64,000 nucleotides of DNA. Origin: Circinella minor. Its lineage: Eukaryota; Mucoromycota; Mucoromycetes; Mucorales; Lichtheimiaceae. The DNA is taken from contig JAEPRB010000043.1 of NCBI GenBank assembly GCA_016758965.1, positions 155,407 to 219,406 of the forward strand. Direction: 5' to 3'. This document shows positions 11,494-24,681 of the stretch, one piece after another (within the stretch, counting starts at the first letter, position 1; every line of letters begins with the position of its first letter). The notes below the pieces were generated by a model that saw nothing but the letters and a program-made list of their open reading frames with translations, was not told the origin of the DNA and did not search any database. The translations under genes were made by a program, and so were the position numbers.

Positions 11494-13491
11494 ATGACGG
11501 GTCAAACTTCACCAGATTTTTCTTCCAGTTCATCTCCAATGGACTATCACGAAGGTAGGTTTCATATATATTATACTTTTTTTTTTTTTTTTTTTTTTTT
11601 TTTACTCTTCCGCCACCTTTTTGGTTCATATTAGTCTCCGTATATACTCCACTCTGGTTTTTTTTTTTTTTTTTTACTTTTCACCTACAAAAACTTTGGA
11701 TAATAATAATAATAAATGATTTGTAGAAGGATCTACACCAAATAACATGAAAAGCAAAGTACGTGCTAATGCACTTTATAATACACCAAGAGCAAGACGA
11801 TTTACTGAACGTGTTGCTGAAGCAGTGGAAGTATCATCATTAGGACGTTCCATGGATGAAGGCATGGTACTTGATTCTCCTTCACCTGTACGTTATGAAG
11901 AAGATGTCGACATGACGGACCCTTCTTCTTCACCTTTACAACTGCGCAATAATAAAACTATTCGTAAACGACGATCTATAATTAATAAAAACACGGAAGC
12001 ACAACAAAGACAACGACGTAAATTAAGGCATACCCAACAATTACAACAACAACAACAAAAGATATCACGAGGATCAGATGATGAATATGAGGATGAAGAT
12101 GGAGAAGATGAATCAGACGATGAATATTTACATAATTATAATACAAATACAGGACGATCCAGTCGAAGATCGGTCGTAGCATTAGCAAATAATAATCATA
12201 ATCGATCACGACAAAGTAGTGTTGGGTCAGAAGAAGGAGGGAATACTCATAATAACTCGACACAAGCAACTACACCTACACGACTGACAACGACTGGACG
12301 TCGACGAAGGTTAAGATTACAAAATACGAATAACACCACTTTAGATACACCTGAAATTGATGAAGATGCAAGTCCAACATTTTTCCCAACAAAAACAAGT
12401 CGTTCCATGAGTCCAGTTATAGTGGAACCTATTGTTTTAGGAACTACGAATGGTGTTAATAAAAATAGAAGAAGACGACATGACCCAATTGCTGAAAAAT
12501 TGGATCGTTTACGACATGCGCCTGATGTGAATATGTTGGATCTTAGTCAACATTTGATTATACCAGATAATAACATTAATAACAACATTCGTGATGCGAG
12601 CCCATCCTCTTCAACATCAACAACTGAATCTAATTCACATCATCAAGAAGAAGAACAACAGCAGCAGCAGCAGGAAGAAGACCGATCTACTCAACACAAC
12701 GATAATGAACAAGATAAGAAGGATAATCAAAGTAATCCAGGTGACGATCGAGAAGAATCACCTATTAGCATACCAGAGCGTGACGATGATAAAGATGGTA
12801 ATGAAGATGACGATATAGATATGGAACAGATATCTCAAGAAGAAGAAGAAGAAGAAGAAGAAGAAGAAGAAGAAGAAACAATTGAAAAGAATCAAGAATA
12901 TGAGTCTGTCATTTCTAATACTATGACTACAGAGCAAGAACAACGGCATACTTCAAGTGATCATGTTCAAGAAAGGTAATGATATTGAAAAAGAGATTTC
13001 GGATGGATAATATATATTCGTGTGTAAACTATTATTAATCAATTTTACATAGCTCATCACTTGAGGATACTAATCCAATTGATACACAAGAACAACTCGT
13101 GTCATCCCCTATGATACCTAATACCACTATTGAATTACCAAGTTCACCTATTACACCTCAACCAATGACTATGAGAGAAAACACGAATAGTAATGATAAT
13201 TTAAGCAAAAACAATTTTGCTGAAAATGATGATACCAAGATAACCATAAACCAACAACAAGAACAAGAGCGAAAGCAAGAATCAACACGCATAACAACAC
13301 CATCCGAAATGGAATTATTAACAGGAGAACAACAACAACAACAACAAGTGACGCCTATGCATTCAATAAATGAGAATGATACCAATAATAAGGATATAAA
13401 AATAGAAGGAGATGAAAAAGGACATGATAAACAAAATACATATCTTGGACGCGTTGTTGGTAGCGTCTCAAGATTCTTTTGGGGTGCTTAA
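11494..13491 (+). CDS. Disordered acidic protein, unknown function
   Basis: Three exons (11494-11554, 11727-12975, 13053-13491) join in phase to give 582 residues. The N-terminus (MTGQTSPDF, then a segment with TPRARRFTERVAEAV at about 36-50) is the only part with clear helix potential before the tail. Basic patches (RKRR, RRRR) are consistent with nuclear entry. The middle is low-complexity with poly-Q, S/T runs and an 11-13 residue poly-E tract encoded by GAA repeats near 12835-12876. The last 20 residues (YLGRVVGSVSRFFWGA) form a conserved-looking amphipathic end. I do not recognise the family. Because most of the chain is disordered, homology may rest only on the two ends. The gene is clearly coding, since splice phases and codon bias are consistent. 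Confidence 0.75.
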
Positions 13492-13671
13492 CAATAAATT
13501 TGAAATAAATTAAAATAATAAAAACTTCTTATGGATGCCATTTTCAGAATCAAAATTCAAGAAATTCAAAAAAAAAAAAAAATGTTGTAAATGATATTTT
13601 GTTCTTGAGTAATTTGTTAAAGTGGGTGGTTTTTTTTTTTTGAATTTAGACATTAAGCTCCGTTGGCTATT

Positions 13672-13711
<40 letters not shown>

Positions 13712-13733
13712 TGAATCTATTTACTTCAATTCA

Positions 13734-15043
13734 ATGATGCGCGTCTCATATTTTTTTAGCGTGCTCATTGCATTGTCTTTTATTGGCATTGCTATAGCAA
13801 CAGAAGTGAGTTATATTATTATTAAAAAGAAACCCTCCCCCTCCTCTTCTCCCTCTCAAAAAAAAAAACCGTTCTTAAAAACGAGGAGGGCTAAACATAA
13901 TATATATATATATAGGTCATCACCACCACCACCACCACCACCACCACCACGAACGATAATAATAACGAAATCAAACTTCATGTCTATCATAAACAAGGTG
14001 CCGATTATAAAAAACGGGGTGAAATTGTTGGATTACCGCAAACACCATCTTATATTGCAACAACCCAAGATAATACTATTGAATTAAATAGTCCACTTTA
14101 TCAAATCAAGATTCGTGATGAAACAACGGATCGAGTTATTCTTTCTTCTGTCAAAGCTGTAAGTTCTATTATTTCTTTTTCTTTCTTTATATATATATAT
14201 ATAAGGAAACATATCAACATAGATTCAATGTTTGGTTGTTGTTTTATTTTTTATCTAATGGATATATATATAAAAGATATATTCTAATATGTGTGAAATT
14301 AAAAATCAATATATTATTAGTGTCAATTAGTGAATAGTGATTGGAATGATGAGTTCCGTATCCATTTAGATGATGAAAAAAAAGTATATCATGTGGATTA
14401 TTATGCTGAAGGTGATACTTGTGAATCTAATATTGAGGTGAGAAATTCAAAGAAAAGGACACCCTTTTTCTATTGTAAAGTTATATTTAATGTAAAATAA
14501 TTTTTTAGCTTCCTTATAAAGGTGAGTCTAAGTTTGTAAGCAAAGTATTCATTGAGCGACCTGCTGCTGGTCCAAAGTAAGTTAAAAAAAAAACGTATTT
14601 GTGTGGGGGTTTTGCTAAGATTCAGAATGATATATATACAAGCATCAAAAGAATATACTATTTATTAATGTTATATCGGGTTGGGTTGGATTGGATGGGC
14701 TGGAAAAAAAAAACAACATAATAGACCATTCTTAGGACAATCTGGTGGTAGTAAATCAAGCCAATCACAAACACAAGCAAAACAACAAGGAGGAAAAGAA
14801 AAAAGTGAAGATGAGATGCCTATAGAAGAAGAAAAGACATTCTTTCAAAAGTATTGGTAAGCATGAATCACCGATTTTTTTTTTTTTTAATAAAACAATT
14901 GCCCTATTTAAATATATTACTAAAAAAAAAAAAAAAAAAATTGGGGTTTGTTATTCTATTTAAGGTACCTCGTGGTTGGTGGTGGATTGCTGTTGGTAAA
15001 TCTAATGAATGCTCCATCTGAAAGTAGTGCTCCCAGACGTTGA
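13734..15043 (+). CDS. EMC10: ER membrane protein complex subunit 10
   Basis: Six exons (13734-13805, 13916-14158, 14321-14437, 14509-14576, 14725-14856, 14965-15043) give 236 residues. A signal peptide covers about 1-22. The lumenal domain carries the family blocks CQLVNSDWNDEF, YYAEGDTCES and KVFIERPAAGPK. The acidic linker ends with EEKTFFQKYW and a single membrane helix (about 212-225, YLVVGGGLLLVNLM). EMC10 is part of the EMC insertase, which places tail-anchored and multi-pass proteins in the ER membrane. A run of ten ACC threonine codons at about residues 27-36 lies just after the signal peptide at the start of exon 2. It could be real coding sequence or mark an alternative acceptor. 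Two ATGs are adjacent at the start; either works. Confidence 0.88.
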
Positions 15044-15191
15044 AAATTTAAAATAATAATAAAAAAGACAACAATTTTTTTAATTTTTATTAAAAATCCA
15101 CTCCTTTCTTTTACTCTTTTACTTTTTTATTTCGATACAACACACAATTATCTACACACACGCCCACAAATATACATATATAATAAATAAA

Positions 15192-16879
15192 ATGATGAGA
15201 CCTCCTTCTATTCAAGGTAACTTACATCTTTATGATTAAAAAAAAAAAATATGACAACACTATATAAAATTACATATTCTTACTCTTTTTTTTTTATTAT
15301 TATTATTATTATTTTTAAAAACAAAAACGCATGAATAATAATTGATAGCCTTTTCTAGAGTACAACAAGCTATTTATTTTCGTAAAGTAGTTCCTCATAC
15401 AACAACGACAACGACAACGAGACGAACCATTCATGCAGAATCGACATCAGAACCATTATTACCAGCTCCTCCTAATGTTTCTGATTGGAATCCAGTTCAT
15501 CTTGACATGTATTTTGATCGTAAACAAGCATCATCCATATTATATAGTCCAGTACTTGGTAAACAACCACTGACAACAGTGAGTCAGCAACAACAACAAA
15601 AACAACAATCAACCGAAAAATCTACTGAGTTAGTTATTACACAAGATATTATCGAACATGATCAACAAATACCAGTGACAAGAAATGATTCACATTTATT
15701 TGATACATATGAACAGGTCACACATTTACAAGCATGGGGTGGGTTTTCACGGGGTCAAGCCAAAGCTGTCATGGAAACAATACAAAACTTGTTACGAATA
15801 AGGTATAATATATAGATGATTTGTAAACATTTTCTTTTATAAATCAAAAAGGATTTTATATCTTCATCTATAATGAAACCACTCCTCTTCCCTCCTCCTC
15901 CCTCCTCCCCCTCTTTTTTTTTTCTACACCTCTCCTTATTAAGAGATGGCACAAAAAAAAAAATTCTGTGTGTTTATAACTTTCCCCCCCCTCCCATCCT
16001 CCTCCTATATACACATCTAACTTTAAATCTTTATGATTTGGGAAATAGTGTGGCCAAGCAAACGGATCAATATTTAACTTCATCACAACTCGAAAATGTA
16101 AGTATTTGCGTTGTGTATAATATGCCACATTCTTATAAAAATGGACAACGTTAAAATACATATATATATATATATTAACCAATTGGATGAACTCTATCTC
16201 TCTCTCTCTTCCCCACCTCTCCCCCCCTCCGAAACTTTCAATACTATTTATAGGAATCCTATCTGATTAGTGCTGCCGTTGCTGAGTTCCGTAGGGAGGT
16301 GCAGTTATTACGACGAAACGACTCGGCGTTACTGCAGTCGGAGTTAACAGCATTAGCGCGTGAAGTAGAAAGTCTGGAGCAAAAATTAAGTGAAGATTTA
16401 GGTTCGATGCGTGATGAACTTGAATTATCCATGAATGATTATCGTTCTGATATTCGTGAAGAACAAAAAATTACTGAACATCAAATTCAAGGAATTAATA
16501 ATCGTTTGACTGTTTCTTTGGGTGATGCTGCTACAGAATTAGAATCATTAAAATGGAATGTTATTTGGCGTGGCCTTTGTAAGTTTTAAAAACTATTTGT
16601 GTGTATGTGTGTGTGTGTGTCTGTGTAAGGGAGTACGGGTGAGAGTTTATCATAGTAGTACTAGTAGAAACATAATGTTGTCAGATATATATATATATAT
16701 ATATATAAATTAATATTATTATTTTTCTAGTGGGAGGATTAGTGACAGCATTAGGTATTACTGCTGTTGGATATGCATTATCAGCTCTTCGAAATGCACG
16801 TACTGAAGCAGTACGTCGTAAAGAAGTTATCAAGTCATCCAATGATAATTTATCTTATGCAGACATGGAATTAGCATAA
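15192..16879 (+). CDS. FMP32/CCDC90 (DUF1640) mitochondrial protein
   Basis: Five exons (15192-15216, 15349-15802, 16049-16097, 16254-16578, 16731-16879) give 333 residues. The N-terminus is basic with hydroxylated residues and no acids for about 35 residues, as in a mitochondrial presequence (MMRPPSIQAFSRVQQ, then RRTIHAES). The DUF1640 region starts at about 123 (HLFDTYEQVTHLQAWGGF). A long coiled coil follows at about 190-275, then one membrane helix near 287-304 (LVTALGITAVGYALSAL) and a short basic tail. Family members are yeast Fmp32 and human MCUR1/CCDC90B, inner-membrane proteins linked to calcium uniporter regulation, cytochrome oxidase assembly or proline metabolism. Which role applies here cannot be read from sequence. 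The first exon codes only eight whole codons. Confidence 0.85.
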
Positions 16880-17283
16880 TTTTTATATAGTTATTACTTT
16901 CATTTTTTTCTTTATTTATTTCCACTCTTTTTTTTATTTATTTATCAATAACCCTCCTTCTTTTATTATGTATACATTTCATTATATGCACGTTACCTTT
17001 GTTTTTTTTTTTTTATACACATGCCTTTAATACATTTCTTTTTGTAAAATAATTCTCATTTTTGTTCGTTCTTTTCCTTTTTCTTATACAAGTATATCTT
17101 AAACCACCCCCTCCCCTTCATGTATTATAACATAAACCATAAAGCTTAATTAAAAAAAAAAGAATATAATATATATTCCGAGACAAGCAAAAAAAAAACA
17201 TTTTTTAAAAAATAATATACAACAGAGTTTTATCATTTGTGTTATTTAAAAAAAGCAAAAGAATTTTTTAAAAAAAGGGGAAT
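16880..17283. other. Convergent intergenic region
   Basis: The region lies between the 3' ends of the FMP32-like and PhoD-like genes. It contains T-runs and A-runs suited to polyadenylation on both strands. No gene is seen. Confidence 0.4.
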
Positions 17284-19764
17284 TTAATAAGGTGGAGGAG
17301 GAGGAGCCATATTGAAACCACCACCAGGTACACTATTATCACGTGATGGTAAAGGTGGAGGACCACCAACGCCACTTTGTTGACGATGTGGCACAGGTGG
17401 CGGAGGTACAGGACGATTATCATAATAGTGTTGTTGTTGTTGATGACCAGGATAGTGTTGTTGTTGTTGTTGAGGATGAGAATGAGAATGATGACCACCA
17501 CCCAATGGAGGTACCAAATCCTTTTTCGAATGAGAATGTAATCTTGCACCCGGTTGACCAAAGACCAATTTAGGAGAATCCACTAGATAACCTTTGGTAC
17601 CTTTTTTACCAGGTTGTTCTTCCGCTTGAATATAAAAATGCATTTTACCAGTACTTTCTTCATAAAAACCAGCACAATAATTACGGAAACCCATCAATTT
17701 AATATTTTGTCGATTATTACCATTAGGTGATTTGGTAAATAACTTGTACATTTTTTCTTCTGTATTACCATTAAAAGTAATATAAGTTGAGTTTTGGTTT
17801 AAAATAGATAATAAAGCTTGTGGAGGAGGTACATTCACAATAGCACTGGAAATAATTTGAACCATTAAATGAGGATCTCCTTCTTCTTTATTACGCATAT
17901 CTTTAGAATAAAGACGACCTGCACCACAACAATGAACATCACCACCCAAGAAAGATACACGAACTGAACGATCACGAGCATATTGTTGTAAACGTTCAAT
18001 AAATCGTTTTCTTTCTACTTCATGGTTTCCAGCAGTCCAATCTATAATAAAAAAGAAAATAGTTATAAGTAAAATGTCCCCATCCATAAATATAGATAAG
18101 AATAAAAAAAAAAACTTACGGTCATTCATATCATCCAATAATTCAGGATCACCATTCCATTTATTCAAAGAACCACTAATAAGATCACCTAAAGCACCTG
18201 TCTTTCCTGCTAATGTTGCCAAATTAAATCCAGCAGCACCATCCATAGCTTTTTCAAAAAGTGTCAATCTAAAATATTATATTTTCCCTTGTTTAGTAAA
18301 GAAAACGAATATCCCTTTTTTCCCTTCTCCCCCTTTTTTTTTACCTTGGATAAATTAATGGTACACCTGTAACAACTAATAAATGTTTAATACTCATTGG
18401 TAATTTTGTCATTGCTTCAAATACAATATCATAAGATTTAGGTTGACAAACATCTTGTTTAGTACGTTCACCACGTGCATCCAATGATAATACACCAATA
18501 TCAGGACCTAAAGTAGTTACAATATGTTGACATGTAGGTGTTGTACCCTTAATCATACCATCACGTTGAGCAAGTTCCATTGTTGTATGATGTTGAAAAA
18601 GATAATAGAAACGACATGCATTTTGAAATAAAACTAAATAATTTATACGTTAATTTCTAATTCTTTTATGGTTATTTATAATATATATATATAACTTACC
18701 AACAAAACAATCAGCTTGTTGCATTTCTACAGGATATGAACCAAAACCATCAATAATATCCTATATACAAGGAGTAAGTTAATGAGATGAAAAAAAAAAA
18801 AAGTTCATTGTATAAATAGATATTACTTACATGATCATCCCACATATTTACTGAAGGAATAGTAGCAAAAGCAGTAGCAACATATTTGTTATCCTTAAAA
18901 CTAGAATAACAATAATAATAATTTATAAATGAGTTATAAATAATCACCCATCTCATTTCATATGTTGTAAAAAAAAAAAAAAAAAACTTACCCAAAATTT
19001 TTAATATAATTAAACATATAAAATTGTTCAAAACCAGAACGCATTTCATTTGATAATTTCATATTCACACGTTTATTTGGATCTTTTTCATTATTCCAAG
19101 GTTTCATAAAATCTTCTTTTAATAAACAATCTTGATATAATTGATCCCCTCCACCTATTAAAACATGAAAAGGCATGACACGATGACGATCCAATACATC
19201 TTGCCAAAGTGGAGCTTCTTTTTCACCAAATTTATCTTTTGTTTCTTGAGGAATATCTGAAAATCCATTACAAGAATGAAACATGAATCGAAAAGATTCA
19301 TAATATCCAGGCATATGAAAAGAATAAGGTTGATTATTTAAACAAGGACTTGTATAAGTAACCAGTTGAGGTTCTTCATCAAAAGGTAATTGTAATTCAA
19401 AACGCCAGAAACGATATTGATTACGATAACAATCCAATTGTTCACCTTGACAAGTCACTTGTTTTGTACGTCCACTACGTGTGGTCTTTAAAGTGACAGT
19501 TAAAACAGGTGGTTGAACGTGGTCAGATACAATCAAACAAGAACCTCGATAAATGCCTCTTTGATAATCAGTTGAAATGTATTTCAATAAAGGACCACAA
19601 ATGACATTACCACCGGTATTTAGTTGTCCACTTGAACCACCACTTAAATTCATTCTTTGAAAATCAGCAATAGGGGGTGCACCACCACTACCACCATAAC
19701 CTGGACTAGGTGATGTAGGAGACATTGCATGACTACCTTCTTGTGGAGGATATTGTGAATACAT
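17284..19764 (-). CDS. PhoD-like phosphatase
   Basis: Six exons (19764-18992, 18900-18831, 18760-18700, 18633-18345, 18268-18120, 18041-17284) give 699 residues. Metal and active-site signatures of PhoD-type metallophosphatases are present: GGGDQLYQD (D207, D212), MWDDHD (about 277-282), SLDARGER, GVPLIYPR, TAGNHE and GGDVH (480-484). The fungal PhoD-related group (PF19050-type) is the closest fit. The N-terminal 50 residues are G/S/P-rich. The C-terminal 85 residues are H/P/Q-rich and end in a poly-proline segment, suggesting SH3- or profilin-type contacts. No signal peptide is visible, so a cytoplasmic or peripheral location is likely. The substrate is not known. Confidence 0.85.
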
Positions 19765-20776
19765 TTTAAAAAAAAGGGTAGATGATGTTGTTTAAAAAAA
19801 GAGAGAGATGAGAAGAAAAAAAAAAAAGAGAATTTAAAAGTAGTGTGTTTTTTTTTTTGCTGAGTTTAGTTTAAAAACACACACACATAACTAAAGAGGT
19901 AAAGATGGTAGTACATTGTTAACCACAAGTTCGGCAAAACGCAAAACTGCATTATGTTTTTATATTTTATTACACTTGAAAAAACATACATTTTATAGAT
20001 TAACCTTCCCAAGTAACTTTCCCCCTCTCTCCCCCATTATTATGAAGGGTTCCTGAATATATATATATATATTTTTTATATTTTTTAGAAACAAAAAAAG
20101 GAAATTTCTTTCCCCGGGAAATCAAATCTTGGCTTTTACCAAATATAGATTTTAAGTTTTACAATTTTTTATTTTGAATGAGTTTACGTAGGTTTCTTTC
20201 TTTTTTTTTTAATAAGAAAAGAAAATGAGTAAATATAATTCATTTTATTTCAAAAGATTAAAAAAAAAAAAAAAAACTAATATCTTTATATCTTTTGTAT
20301 ATGTATTAAAAAAAAAAACAGAAAGAAAGAAAGAAAGTGAAAGAAAAGAAATGGGGCTCAGACCACCCTTCTTCTTTAATTAGAATCTCACATGATTTGA
20401 CAAGTAAAGTAATTAAATATCTCGATATCAGCTCGATATAAAAAAAAAAAAGGGATTTCTTTTCATATGAAATATTCCCCTTTCTCTCCTTAATTATACA
20501 CAATGAAATTCTTATAAAGTTATGTGGTTTTTTTTTTTTTTAGAGTCAATAAACTCTTTTACTAAGTAGTGTATTTATAATTTATCTTGGGGAGGTGGAA
20601 ACAATATAAAGAAGAGTGATCCATTAATTTTCATGTTGCTTAAAAATTATACTTGTCATAAGTATAATAATACTTTGTTTGAGTGAAATCTAAGTACATA
20701 GTAGAGATTTCTTTTTTCCTATGATATTTGGTTCTTGTTCAATTTGGGGTATGATCAGTACTATATAAATGACCTA
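19765..20776. other. Promoter side of the PhoD-like gene
   Basis: No gene is seen. The region holds purine runs (GAGA at about 19800-19812), an ACAC tract, GAAA repeats near 20320-20340 and several T/A homopolymers. Confidence 0.35.
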
Positions 20777-22514
20777 CAGTAGTGAGCATGGTAAAAATAT
20801 TGTACGTACACTTTTGTGGCATAAGCTTGAATTTAATAGCAAATCATCTCTTTTTATTTTAATTACAAATATTTTCTTTTACAACGATGAACTGTTTGAT
20901 CCCGTATAATTTATGATTTTTTTTAAAAAAAAAAAACTATAAATGATCAACGCAATGGTGTTTTTTTTTACTATCCACGCAAAGAGAAATGAAAAGAGAT
21001 GGGGATACACTGTTTTGCGCTTTTGAACGTTTAGAATCCGATGAAGGTCTCTGGTATATCGAGAGACTGGTTTCTTTGTTGCAAGCTTAAGTAATAAACG
21101 GGAAACAACATTTAATATCAGAAAAAAAAAACACAGTTTTTTATGTTGATGGTGTGACCTTCAGAAAAATCCTGTAAGTTCAACTCATTTCATTGCAGTA
21201 TTAGAAAAACTCATTACTAATATTGGGACTGTGTAGGTCTTTGTCCGATAAAAAGAAAATGCAATACAGTGACAAGCAAATAAGTCACTTTGGGGGCTTG
21301 CGAACTTGGGATGAATTACGCAATACTATATATTTGATTCAAGTGTTCAAGTTTATATCAGAAGTATTGTGTGTAAGGCAGGGTTTTTTTTTTTTAATAA
21401 TACATTATTCTAGTGCTGACAATTACTTTTTTTTTTTTTGTCTTCTCTTTAGGATTTCCCCGCTCCCCAAGATAAAATTACACGAGTAATGAAAAGAGAG
21501 AATAAACCCGATCTTGCAAAAAATGCGGATAATAATGACTACAGATGAATCAACGGGTGAGTTGTCAATTGAAGTCAATAATAAGCACAATACTAACATT
21601 TGTCACTTTTTATTATCGTTACGAATACGTAGCATCCTTTATATTTACTCGTTTGGGATGAAGAAATCGGGTGAAGGCGGAATTATATCCCATGTTTCAC
21701 TATCCACAGGAAAATATGTATTTTCGATGGGTGCGTATGTAAATTGCACTGAGCTTTTTAAAGTACTTTATTTATTGATGGATAACTTACTCTATCTCGT
21801 TTACCACTAAATAAAGCTTAAACAAACAAGTTCGTGATATGGAAATCAGAAGACCAAGACCGATCACATGTACAAAATGAAAAAAAAAATCAAACCCAGA
21901 AGATATGATCCCCGGTTGACAACCTTCTGTAAAAATACACTGGAAATGCGACATTCAAAAGCTATGGTTGCAGTGCAGGTTATATAATTGGTAAAAAGTT
22001 CACATATCGATGAGAAGGAGGGTTAAGGTTACTTTTTAATATTTTTACACCTTTTTTTTTTTTACGTGATCTAGGTTTTTCGTTCTGATGGATGATTTCT
22101 ATTTAATCATGGAGCTTTTATTTCATTCGAGACAGCTAAAATATTGAAGTCAACTTTTCCCCCACCTACCTGCTTAGTTCATTTGATCGGTTAAAACACA
22201 AATGATGATTTTGAAACAAAAGAAAATTATGTTGTGGCTCAAAGAAACCAGTCTCTCGATATACCAGAGACGTTCATCGGATTCTGAACGTTCAGAAAGC
22301 CTTTCATTTCTCTTTGCGTGGATAGTAAAAAAAAACACCATTGCGTTGATCATTTATAGTTTTTTTTTTTTTCTAAATCATAAATTATACGGGATCAAAC
22401 AGTTCATCGTTGTAAAAGAAATATTTGTCATTAAAATAAAAAGAGATGATTTGCTATTAAATTCAAGTTTATGCCACAAAAGTGTACACTATTTTTACCG
22501 TGCTCACTGTACTG
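20777..22514. mobile_element. Element with about 300-base inverted ends
   Basis: The 1738-base unit has long inverted arms, 20777-21078 and 22240-22514, starting CAGTAGTGAGCA and, on the other strand, CAGTACAGTGAGCA. TA lies on both sides. The arms match through GGTATATCGAGAGACTGG at their inner ends; the right arm lacks about 25 bases present on the left near 21000. The 1.16 kb core has only short open frames (for example 21259-21400 and 21514-21810) with no DDE motif I can recognise. The TA flanks suggest mobilisation by a Tc1/mariner-related transposase. It is either a long-TIR non-autonomous element or an autonomous one whose transposase has decayed. Confidence 0.8.
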
Positions 22515-23222
22515 TACTGTGGTGGTTTTTATGCTACTTACCTGTACGTACTACACTTATTATCAATATATTTAAGTACAAGAAAGCTTGTATCATTTAG
22601 TCACCAAAAGCTATCACCTTATAATGTTGTTTTATGGTGGATACTATATAGTGAGTTATACAATGACGATCAAAAAAAAAAAAACTATATATCAATGTCA
22701 ACTTTAAAAAGTGTTTCATTTTTACGTATTTTGTTACACATCAAAACTTGTTGCCATGGAAAGAGTGGTAGAGTTAACTTCAAAAATAGGGATTGCTTCC
22801 AATTAAAAATAAAAACAATAGGGAGGGGGGTAGACCACGTATAAAAAGCCTTCTTATTCAATAATACAACATTACTCATTATAGAAACTATACAGTCGAA
22901 CTCATTGAATACTATTCAAAAAAACATTACTTTATAATTTATGTAATAAGAAATTGACTCGTGAAGAAAAAATGATTTATATCTTCTATTACACCAAAAG
23001 AACTTGCATAATTCATTCATGCGTCAAATCGAGGAAAAAGAAACTCAGCATTCAAAACTTTTTTTTACTCAGTTCATTCATAATAATGAAATATTTTAGT
23101 TTTTACGTACAATGGTTATAATATGACAAATTTTACTTTTTACTTTAATAAAAATAATAAACAAAAAAAAAAAAATAAAGAAAGAGGAGGAGGAGGAGGA
23201 GGAGGAGAAAGGGTAAAATTAT
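22515..23222. other. Intergenic flank
   Basis: No gene is seen. A GGA microsatellite lies at about 23186-23206, just 3' of the LST2-like gene. Confidence 0.35.
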
Positions 23223-24681
23223 TTATATTGCAAGATCTAAAATAGTTTGTTCATCAATCATACTATGAGATGAAGAAGAATCTTGTTTATCTTGATTTCT
23301 TAATGTTATTATTGAACTAGTAGTAGTAGTAGTAGTAGTAGTAGTATTATTATTCGATGCTAATGAAGTATCTGCAAAATGATCAAATAAATGTCTTAAA
23401 ATAACAATAAATGATTTAGCATTTTCATCGGCTAATAATGTATCTGCTATTTTACATATACTAATATAAATATATCGAAAAGTGATTGGTAAATGAAGAT
23501 CATGTTCTTGTTGCCAACCATTGACTAAAGCATATTCTAATAATGTCCAATGTTGTACAAATGTTGAAAAAGTAGTGTCTTGTTCTTGTTGTTGTTGTGA
23601 CATGATTGTTTTTTCTTCTAATACATTCATTTGATCTTTTAAATCTTGCATCCTATCCATTTGAGATTGAAACCAAATGGAATAATTATTATTATTATTA
23701 GGTTTTCGCCATCCAGATACATTATTAAGATAAACCATGCCAGATAAAACAGTTAATCGAGGAACAGCAATAAATAGAATTGGATCTAAATCTTGAATCA
23801 TTGAATGTTGAATAATTTGACGCGTTAATGCTCGATGTAATGTCATGGGTAATAATCGAGTCAAAGAATCACTAAATAATTCTTGAGGTAAAGGTCGATA
23901 TGTCTTGATTATCTTATTATTGGATGATGATAATATGAAAGTAGAGGATGGAATAGTAGTACCAAAAACAACACGACTATAACATTGATAAAGTAATAAT
24001 TCAAATCGATCCCATTGTTTTAAAAAATCATCCAATCGTGTTTGTAATAAATGAGTGTCCAATAAAGAAATAGGAGTGAATTGTACTGCTTGTCCATGAA
24101 TAATTTTACGTAAAAATTCCAATGATAATATAACACATGTCGCTAAAGGTTTTAATTCTTGAGTAAAATCTTTTAAATGACGTAAATGATTGTTGTTATA
24201 TAAAACTTGTGCAGCAAAAAAAATAGGTTCTTGTAATCTTTTTTTTTCTTGTTGTTGTTGTTTTGAAGAAACCCTGTTTTTGTGTAACATTATTAATAGG
24301 TCAAGATAAATCATTTGTTGACGATGGACAGTGTCAAAATTCTTTTTTTTTTCATTTGATAATTGATTTATACTATCAAGCCATTGTTCATCTAATAAAA
24401 GTTATTTTAGTTTACGTACGTATTAATTATTAAATTAAATATATATATATATATATATATATAAACGTACCAGCATGATATAAAAGTGAAAGTAAATTAT
24501 CACGTTGAAGTTTTGGTATTTTATCGTTTGGTCCAAGTGGCCAAGATTTCATATGAAATATAGAACTTGACATATTTTGTTCATGTTGTTCTTGTTGGTG
24601 TATAAAATTATCATTATAAGATAATGAATGGATGGATTGATTTAAAGCAAGTCGAATTGTATATAAATAAAGTGCATCCAT
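23223..24681 (-). CDS. LST2-like (lateral signaling target 2) protein
   Basis: Two exons (24681-24471, 24391-23223) give 459 residues. The helical core matches the LST2/ZFYVE28 N-terminal domain in order: the EPIFFAAQVLY block at the family's gel-like segment, LKPLATCVILSLEFLR, the LDDFLKQWDRFELLLYQCY helix, then DLDPILFIAVPRLTVLSGMVYL, which parallels the family's YEPALMFTIPRLAIV block. Animal LST2 is a negative regulator of EGFR signalling with a C-terminal FYVE finger. Here no FYVE cysteine pattern is present; the chain ends in a poly-T/S linker and an acidic tail. The membrane-trafficking role is therefore inferred only from the core. Assignment by motif order, moderate certainty. Confidence 0.65.

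Noticed and set aside
12758..12949. Minus-strand open frame with a poly-F run
   Set aside because: It is the shadow of the poly-E (GAA) tract of the plus-strand gene.
21223..21810. Open frames inside the long-TIR element
   Set aside because: They are short and show no DDE, helicase or other mobile-element motif; kept only as possible decayed coding traces.
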